A stretch of 7,100 nucleotides of DNA from NCBI GenBank assembly GCA_018829865.1, contig JAHJTR010000214.1:1-7100 (forward strand), in the 5' to 3' direction. This document shows, piece by piece, positions 1-5,651 of the stretch. Each line of letters opens with the position of its first letter. The stretch's first letter is position 1. The stretch comes from Patescibacteria group bacterium. Lineage in GTDB: Bacteria > Patescibacteriota > Gracilibacteria > UBA1369 > JAHJTR01. Made by a program: the position numbers and the translations under genes. The notes beneath the pieces were generated by a model that ran no database searches, was not told the DNA's origin, and was given only the letters and a program-made list of their open reading frames with translations.

Positions 1-37
1 ATAAGAAATTAACTCATATATAAATAATTATAATTAT

Positions 38-2743
38 ATGTCAAAAATTGACTCTCTATCAAAAAACATCCAAACGAATTCGGCATTAATGCCCTATTTC
101 GAAGCAATTAGTGAGTTAAACGAACCCAAACAACCAAAAAACAAACTCGAAGCAGGATTATACTATCTTGCTCTAAATCTCGGATATTCAAATAAATCAG
201 CAAATATAGAAGATCTTAAGAAATTCTATTCATCAGATAATGAAGAAACAAACGGAATATATTGGAACGGTGAAAATTGGGTTATTTTTCAAGAAGGCAC
301 AGGATTAACAGGAAACGATATAAAAATCGTTGCTGGAACTGAAAACAAAATATACGACAAACTAATCAAACATTTAAAAGACAGTGAAGTTCAAAAAAAA
401 TTATACAAAGGAGCTATGCTTTGCTCATACGCAGAGAAGCTAAGATACATCAAATATTATCAATCAAAAGCAAGAGCCTCATTACACATTCTTGACACAG
501 CGGGAACAGCTCACAGCATGCTTGAGGCAAACAAACAAAATTCTGATTTAATAAAGCAAGCACTCAAACAAAGCAAATCATCATTAACCAAAAAAATTAA
601 AAGACTTCAAGATAGCCGATTGGAACTCCAAAAACTTTCAATAAAAATCGAAAACATCCCAAGTAGGATACTTCACAATAAATCATTTTTTATTTTCTGG
701 TATGTATTAAAAACAAAACTCGACAAAAAAACTGCTGCAAACATAACCGATCTTTTCAAAAAACAACACGACAACAATAAAAATAGCATCCCGAGCCTAA
801 TCGAATATGTAAAAAAAATGTATTTTATAAAAAATAATAGCTTAGGCAGCTACAAAGGTAAAAACTTCCTCGGAAAAAATACAGATCTTGAATGGTCAGA
901 AAAGGAAAAATGCTGGAGAGCAATAAGCAAAGAAAAAATCACCAGAATCGGACTACTTGAAAACCTCATTGATTACCTGAAAAACAATGAAAACAGCACT
1001 GCGTACTACGCCGAAAAAGCCTTCGACAAAATTCATGGATATATCAACTCAAACCAATTCGAAACCAGCAAGGCATTAGCCTTCAAAATAAAACCCGGAA
1101 CCAAATGGACAAAACTGGACGCAAGTGAACTTCCAAATATCACCGCCTTTAAAAACACCGGTAATCAACCATGGAAATTTTTCAGACTTGGACTGAATTT
1201 AATTGTTGGCTGCTCAGAAAATGGATCCGACTTTGTACGTTATAGCGGCACAGATTGGATTAAATACACTTCAGAAACAAAATCAAAGTCAGCAGAAGAT
1301 AAATTTAATGAAGAATTAAAAAACCGCAAACACAAAGAATATCTGGATAAAGAATTAAAACCCATAGAAGTCAAAAATGACATAATCGCCATTATTCAAG
1401 ACCTGAATAATGACAATGAAGTAACAGGATGGAAACCCGAAATCGGCGATATAACAACACCACTAACAGACGAAAAAAGAATAAAATTAGTACATTTACT
1501 AAAAGCCGTAAAGATTCCAATAGGCACAGATGGTTTCACAAACATAGTAGATACCCCTTCATCATTATTAGGATTAAGCAAAGCTATAAAAGCCGCATAT
1601 AAAAATAATCTGGCTGCATTCCCTCTTGTACCTCTGAATAAAAAAATTAATCAACTAAGTGAGTTGGCCGCAAAATATGCAATGGAAAAAATCAAAAATG
1701 TGATCAAATTAGATAAATCCAGTGAAAAACCCGATTTTTACCAAATCGAAATTGCCGCCGATGGCAATGGAACAATCAAAGTCACCAAAACCGAAACAAA
1801 GAGAACAATCATAGATAATATGAAAGACAGAGTCGACAATGCCGGCGCAAATCTGGAAAATGCCGCCCATAATGCAGAAAGTAAAACCCGAAAAACTTGG
1901 AACAAAGTAAAACCGGAATTTCAACTGGCAGGCACAACAATCAAAAACATCTGGCAAAACGCCTTCGGAGGAACGTATGGCGGATACAAAGGCCTTTGGT
2001 ACGAAAAATTATACAACATGACCAAATACACATTAATCGCAACCGGTCGAACACTGAAATACCTAACAGTTGGAGCCGCCCCGAGAATAGTTAAAGGCAC
2101 ATTCTTAACAGGAGTCGGACTATTAGCTCTCCTATGGCGAAAAGTTAAAAGAAAAAAAGCAGCCGGCAAAAAAACTGATTTATTAAGTGAAGCATCAAAT
2201 ACGCTAACCGAAGGGACTAAAAGCGTTGGCAGATTTGCAAAATTCGCTTCAAAACACTTAAAAAACACCAGAATGCTCAAGGTGCTCACAGGAATTCCAA
2301 TAATAGGAGTACTCTTTGCAGGCGCTGCAAAGGCCTCAGGTCGAAACATCCTACCCAAGGCAAGAAGAGAAGAAGCACCAAAAAAAGGCGAAACAATAAA
2401 ATACCCATTAGGAAGAGGACTTAAAACAATCAAGAAAAACAGTGAACTTAGAAGCAGAGCTTATCTATTAAAAGATTTCAAAATCCAAAAAGGCTGCAGG
2501 CTAATTCTCCCCATCTATCAACCAAGAACATTAAGCTCAAGATTACTCAGCAGATTTAGAAGGGATGGTAGAGCGGTATCCTTCTATATACCTCATAATA
2601 AAAAAGTAAACGGCATTACAGGAGAAAAATGGATGGCATCATATTATTCGGACGCAAAAGACCAAATTGAATTTAAAGCCGGATCTGTATTACCGGCCAA
2701 AACGATTTTACCTGCCAAAACTAAATTAATTTTAACTAAATAA
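38..2743 (+). CDS. Large lysine-rich, probably membrane-associated protein of unknown function (901 aa)
   Basis: I do not recognise a family. The ATG at 38 is the first in the frame, which is closed upstream by TAA at 2-4; no ribosome binding site precedes it. There is no signal peptide. Residues 70-410 hold three short tryptophan motifs (around W76/W81, W286/W293 and W407), separated by charged helical stretches; a fourth lies near W865. Residues 590-640 look like a long amphipathic helix rich in Ala, Asn, Lys and Glu. Two short hydrophobic stretches follow, about 687-700 and 747-764, each flanked by Lys/Arg, so membrane insertion or association is likely. From about 815 the protein turns beta-like and ends with a duplicated six-residue unit (884-895). 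The next gene begins 18 bases on in the same frame, so the two are probably co-transcribed. The open frame and consistent lysine-rich coding make the gene secure; its function is unknown. Confidence 0.9.
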   Translation: MSKIDSLSKNIQTNSALMPYFEAISELNEPKQPKNKLEAGLYYLALNLGYSNKSANIEDLKKFYSSDNEETNGIYWNGENWVIFQEGTGLTGNDIKIVAGTENKIYDKLIKHLKDSEVQKKLYKGAMLCSYAEKLRYIKYYQSKARASLHILDTAGTAHSMLEANKQNSDLIKQALKQSKSSLTKKIKRLQDSRLELQKLSIKIENIPSRILHNKSFFIFWYVLKTKLDKKTAANITDLFKKQHDNNKNSIPSLIEYVKKMYFIKNNSLGSYKGKNFLGKNTDLEWSEKEKCWRAISKEKITRIGLLENLIDYLKNNENSTAYYAEKAFDKIHGYINSNQFETSKALAFKIKPGTKWTKLDASELPNITAFKNTGNQPWKFFRLGLNLIVGCSENGSDFVRYSGTDWIKYTSETKSKSAEDKFNEELKNRKHKEYLDKELKPIEVKNDIIAIIQDLNNDNEVTGWKPEIGDITTPLTDEKRIKLVHLLKAVKIPIGTDGFTNIVDTPSSLLGLSKAIKAAYKNNLAAFPLVPLNKKINQLSELAAKYAMEKIKNVIKLDKSSEKPDFYQIEIAADGNGTIKVTKTETKRTIIDNMKDRVDNAGANLENAAHNAESKTRKTWNKVKPEFQLAGTTIKNIWQNAFGGTYGGYKGLWYEKLYNMTKYTLIATGRTLKYLTVGAAPRIVKGTFLTGVGLLALLWRKVKRKKAAGKKTDLLSEASNTLTEGTKSVGRFAKFASKHLKNTRMLKVLTGIPIIGVLFAGAAKASGRNILPKARREEAPKKGETIKYPLGRGLKTIKKNSELRSRAYLLKDFKIQKGCRLILPIYQPRTLSSRLLSRFRRDGRAVSFYIPHNKKVNGITGEKWMASYYSDAKDQIEFKAGSVLPAKTILPAKTKLILTK
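2687..2722 (+). repeat. Tandem 18-nt repeat coding [VI]LPAKT twice
   Basis: Two adjacent 18-base units encode VLPAKT and ILPAKT (residues 884-895) near the C-terminus of the 901-residue protein. The units differ at several bases, so this is an old or selected duplication rather than a fresh slippage product. It resembles the turn-strand pattern of small beta repeats. It is not a sortase signal, because the LPxTG glycine is missing and no hydrophobic anchor follows. Confidence 0.6.
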
Positions 2744-2761
2744 TATTTAATATTTATTACT

Positions 2762-5554
2762 ATGGCTACACAACAAAAAAAAGACGAAAAAAAAATCAAA
2801 CCTAATTTATCATCTAAGCCAAAGACAGCTCCAACGCCCCAAACGGACAATGCACGCGTCGCACCTCAAGTAACAAAAAGAGCAATAGGCAGAAAAGAAT
2901 CACAGCAAACATCAGTAAAAAAACGGAGACCACTTGCCACAAACCCCCTAAAGCCGAACGGAAGTATAAATAAAGGAATAACTACTACTAATGAATCACT
3001 AAGTAAAAACATCAACCTCCCTCAAGAAGAAAGCAAACTTGGCTACTACGCAACCGCCCTAGGCATCGGTCTCGGCTCCTACATACTCTACAAAATCGTA
3101 ACAGCAAACGACGACGATAAAAAACTACAAAAAAGCATAGCTAAAAGAGAAGGACTGTTATCAAAAGAAACAGATGCAGCCCAAAAATCGCGACTAATGG
3201 CCGAGCTGGAAAAGCTCAAGGCTGACCAAGCTAAATTAAGAGAGCAATTAACCCAAAAAGAGCATGAAAGAATGCAACAACAAGCATTAGGCACGACCGA
3301 ACGCAAAAAAATTAAAGAATCGCTTGGAGATGTGGTAAAAGACTACAAAAAAGTGCTTAAAAAAATGAACAAAGGCAAATTAATGACCGCCCTAAAATCC
3401 GTAGTAGGCCCAACACTAGGCATGTTCCTAATAACCTACACCAGCAGCGCCGGCGCCCGCAGATTTGCTCAAACACATTTTGGAGTGCCCGATTTAACTA
3501 CACTCACCATTTACGGCAATAAAAAACTAGGCGAAATCCTGAGAGAAAGTATCAATAAAATCAAAGCCGCCCCAACAGCATTCGAAAAAAAGCGCGTGCT
3601 TAAAGAAGAAATGGATAGAGTTTCAGGAATACTCGCATCCCTAAAAGACATGAAGCAGTATAGCGATTTAATCAAGCAGGATTCAAAAAACAAAGTCGAA
3701 TTGAGCTCCTTTACCATTAATAAAGTAGCAACATTATTCGCAAGCAGTCTGCTAAAAATGCATGAAAAAAGCAATAACGGGAAAATCAAAATCGAAGGTA
3801 CAAGCGAAGAAGAACAAAAACAGTTCTATACTCTTGGAACATATCTAAAAAACAATTGGTCTTTGATTGAAGATATTTTCGCTGATGAAAAAGCAAGAAA
3901 TCCCAAGCTCTACGAGACAATCGATGTAGAAGATATTAGCGTCAGAACCGCACTCGGACTCCTCTTCATCAAAAAATTACCCGCTCCATTCTACAAAACA
4001 ATAGGAAATATTTATGCGGCACGCGCAAGATGCGTAGGTGTTGCCCCCATCTATCTAGACTTCAAAAGCAAACACATGTTTTGGCTTAGAAAGTATAACG
4101 GATATCTAGGTTGGGGAATGGAAGGGCATCACGGTAGATATCTGGATTATCTTGAAAAGAAGCAACAAAAAACCCTGGTAAAATATTCTAAAATCACAAA
4201 AGAAGCATCACAGAAGCCCAAAGTTAAAAAAATAGAAAAACAAATAATGGCATTTGAAGATAAAATGATAAAGGAGCAAAAAACAATGGATGTAGATGAA
4301 TACAAAAAACTCAATGACCAACTGGACGAACTCAAATCAAAACATCAAAAAGCTCTAACCGACGCAATGACAACTGAAACTAAAAAACAGTACGAAGATT
4401 TACAAAGAAAAATCAATGAAAACAGAAAAGTAGCTGCAAAAGTCGCCACAGATAAAGCAATATTAACAGCCAAAACAGCCGAAGCAAGATTAGCCGCCCT
4501 TGATGACGACATAGCCAAAGCCAAAGAAAAAGCGAAAAACTCAAATAATAAACAATCAAAAAAAGAACTTAAACAAAGAGTAAAAGCACTCCAACTCGAA
4601 AGAAAAAATGCGTTCGAATTCATAACCGAACAAAAACATTCGGCCATGCGAAAAATGAATCGCGCCATCAATTTCACTACTTACAGCGATGACAAAATAG
4701 TGCTTGCAGATGAAGGCAACGCTTTCAGAATAGGGATGGATGATAAATTCATCAAATGGTGTCGGGCAAATGAAGGAATGATCAATAAAACACTATCAAA
4801 TCCAAATCACGAATTCTGGCAAAAAAACAGCAGAATAATGGGATATTCCACTAGCGACTTTATAGTTCATGCCCAAAACGCCATAAAAGTATCCAAAACA
4901 TTTCCAGCCTCACTTGTAGACAATTTCCTCAAAGGCAGAATAATTCAAAAAATGCCAATATTGGGAAAAGCCAATAAGTACTTCATGCGAGGAGCTAAAG
5001 GTCTAATGGTATATCAAGCCGCAGGTGACATAAGGCAAGGCAGGTATTGGGCCGTAGCCGAAATGGGATTCAGTATGATACCTATTGCCGGCGATATCTC
5101 ACAAATAATAGCCGCAGTTCGAAAAAAAACTTGGGCTGACAGAAAAATATCGACCAATGAACAATATATGTTAGCAGCACTCGGTGTTGCCGGTTTGGGA
5201 GCCAATTTACTAACATTTGGTCTCGGAGGTTCAATCGGCAAAGCATTATTCAAAGGAGGTACAGTAGCCCTAAAAGCTGCCGGTGTAGGTAAAAAAATGC
5301 ATAGAGCTATAGGTGTAGCTACTTATCCAATGATTGGCTTTGCAATGTACGAAACCTCAAAACACCTTATCGATAAACTCCATGCCTACGACATAATGAA
5401 AGCATCAAGCAGAACCGCATACGAAGCCACTTCTCACACAATGAAAGTCCTATGGACCCTATACAAACTAATGGGCGACAAATACAACATCAACCCAACA
5501 AAAGGCTTCGTCCAAAAACCATACAAAGGTATTGAACGTTTAACTCAAGTATAA
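2762..5554 (+). CDS. Large coiled-coil membrane protein of unknown function with a pre-toxin-like hydrophobic C-terminal module (930 aa)
   Basis: No family is recognised overall. The ATG at 2762 lies 18 bases after the preceding stop, in the same frame, with no Shine-Dalgarno sequence. Residues 1-90 form a Lys/Pro/Gln/Thr-rich, probably disordered basic tail. Residues 93-113 are a convincing membrane helix with Lys before it, placing the tail in the cytoplasm by the positive-inside rule. Residues 118-170 form a charged coiled coil, and about 208-228 a second hydrophobic stretch. A central mixed region has Cys424 and His456-His457. Residues 483-632 form a long Lys/Glu/Ala-rich coiled coil. Residues 763-865 contain hydrophobic stretches with a P-I-A-G-D core (773-777), a basic linker, then an Ala/Gly/Leu-rich stretch; this order resembles the segment before toxin domains in polymorphic toxins. 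Only about 65 residues follow, with no recognisable toxin. Membrane complex, secreted effector or structural scaffold all remain possible. It is probably in one operon with the upstream gene. Confidence 0.9.
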   Translation: MATQQKKDEKKIKPNLSSKPKTAPTPQTDNARVAPQVTKRAIGRKESQQTSVKKRRPLATNPLKPNGSINKGITTTNESLSKNINLPQEESKLGYYATALGIGLGSYILYKIVTANDDDKKLQKSIAKREGLLSKETDAAQKSRLMAELEKLKADQAKLREQLTQKEHERMQQQALGTTERKKIKESLGDVVKDYKKVLKKMNKGKLMTALKSVVGPTLGMFLITYTSSAGARRFAQTHFGVPDLTTLTIYGNKKLGEILRESINKIKAAPTAFEKKRVLKEEMDRVSGILASLKDMKQYSDLIKQDSKNKVELSSFTINKVATLFASSLLKMHEKSNNGKIKIEGTSEEEQKQFYTLGTYLKNNWSLIEDIFADEKARNPKLYETIDVEDISVRTALGLLFIKKLPAPFYKTIGNIYAARARCVGVAPIYLDFKSKHMFWLRKYNGYLGWGMEGHHGRYLDYLEKKQQKTLVKYSKITKEASQKPKVKKIEKQIMAFEDKMIKEQKTMDVDEYKKLNDQLDELKSKHQKALTDAMTTETKKQYEDLQRKINENRKVAAKVATDKAILTAKTAEARLAALDDDIAKAKEKAKNSNNKQSKKELKQRVKALQLERKNAFEFITEQKHSAMRKMNRAINFTTYSDDKIVLADEGNAFRIGMDDKFIKWCRANEGMINKTLSNPNHEFWQKNSRIMGYSTSDFIVHAQNAIKVSKTFPASLVDNFLKGRIIQKMPILGKANKYFMRGAKGLMVYQAAGDIRQGRYWAVAEMGFSMIPIAGDISQIIAAVRKKTWADRKISTNEQYMLAALGVAGLGANLLTFGLGGSIGKALFKGGTVALKAAGVGKKMHRAIGVATYPMIGFAMYETSKHLIDKLHAYDIMKASSRTAYEATSHTMKVLWTLYKLMGDKYNINPTKGFVQKPYKGIERLTQV

Positions 5555-5573
5555 TATTGTTACCATAGGAATC

Positions 5574-5608
5574 GCTCTTTGATTGCCGCAAATAAACAAT
5601 CAGAGAGC
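5574..5608 (+). terminator. 12-bp hairpin after the second large gene, terminator-like but lacking a U-tract
   Basis: GCTCTTTGATTG (5574-5585) pairs with CAATCAGAGAGC (5597-5608): eleven Watson-Crick pairs and one G-U wobble around an 11-base loop. It starts 20 bases after the stop at 5554, where an intrinsic terminator would sit. No run of T follows, so U-tract-dependent termination is not supported. An additional 4-bp outer stem (AGGA 5567-5570 with TCCT 5614-5617) can form across an internal loop. It may instead protect the 3' end of the upstream mRNA, or be a leader structure of nadB. The pairing is plain in the sequence; the role is inferred. Confidence 0.4.
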
Positions 5609-5651
5609 CGAAATCCTCCACGAGAAGACAAAACGTCGTAACATAATTTAA

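Noticed and set aside
29..34. Perfect TATAAT before the first gene
   Set aside because: It ends 3 bases before the ATG, so the transcript would start inside the gene. The whole leader is A/T-rich and such matches are expected by chance.
1921..2433. 170-codon open frame on the - strand
   Set aside because: It lies wholly inside the 901-residue gene. The A-rich coding strand with few T bases leaves few stops on the opposite strand, and the predicted product has no family motif.
2687..2722. Sortase LPxTG-type sorting signal
   Set aside because: The motif is LPAKT without the glycine, and no hydrophobic stretch or basic tail follows.
2762..5554. Phage tail tape-measure protein
   Set aside because: Length, coiled coils and hydrophobic stretches fit loosely, but no other phage gene is present and a metabolic gene follows.
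5550..5555. TATAAT overlapping the stop of the second large gene, as a nadB promoter
   Set aside because: The nearest -35-like TTGAAC (5532-5537) leaves only a 12-base spacer, too short for a normal promoter.
5555..5641. 28-codon in-frame extension after the second gene's stop, ending at TAA 5639-5641
   Set aside because: It is Arg-rich and unlike the upstream protein, overlaps the hairpin, and is short enough to be chance. No ATG or readthrough context supports it.
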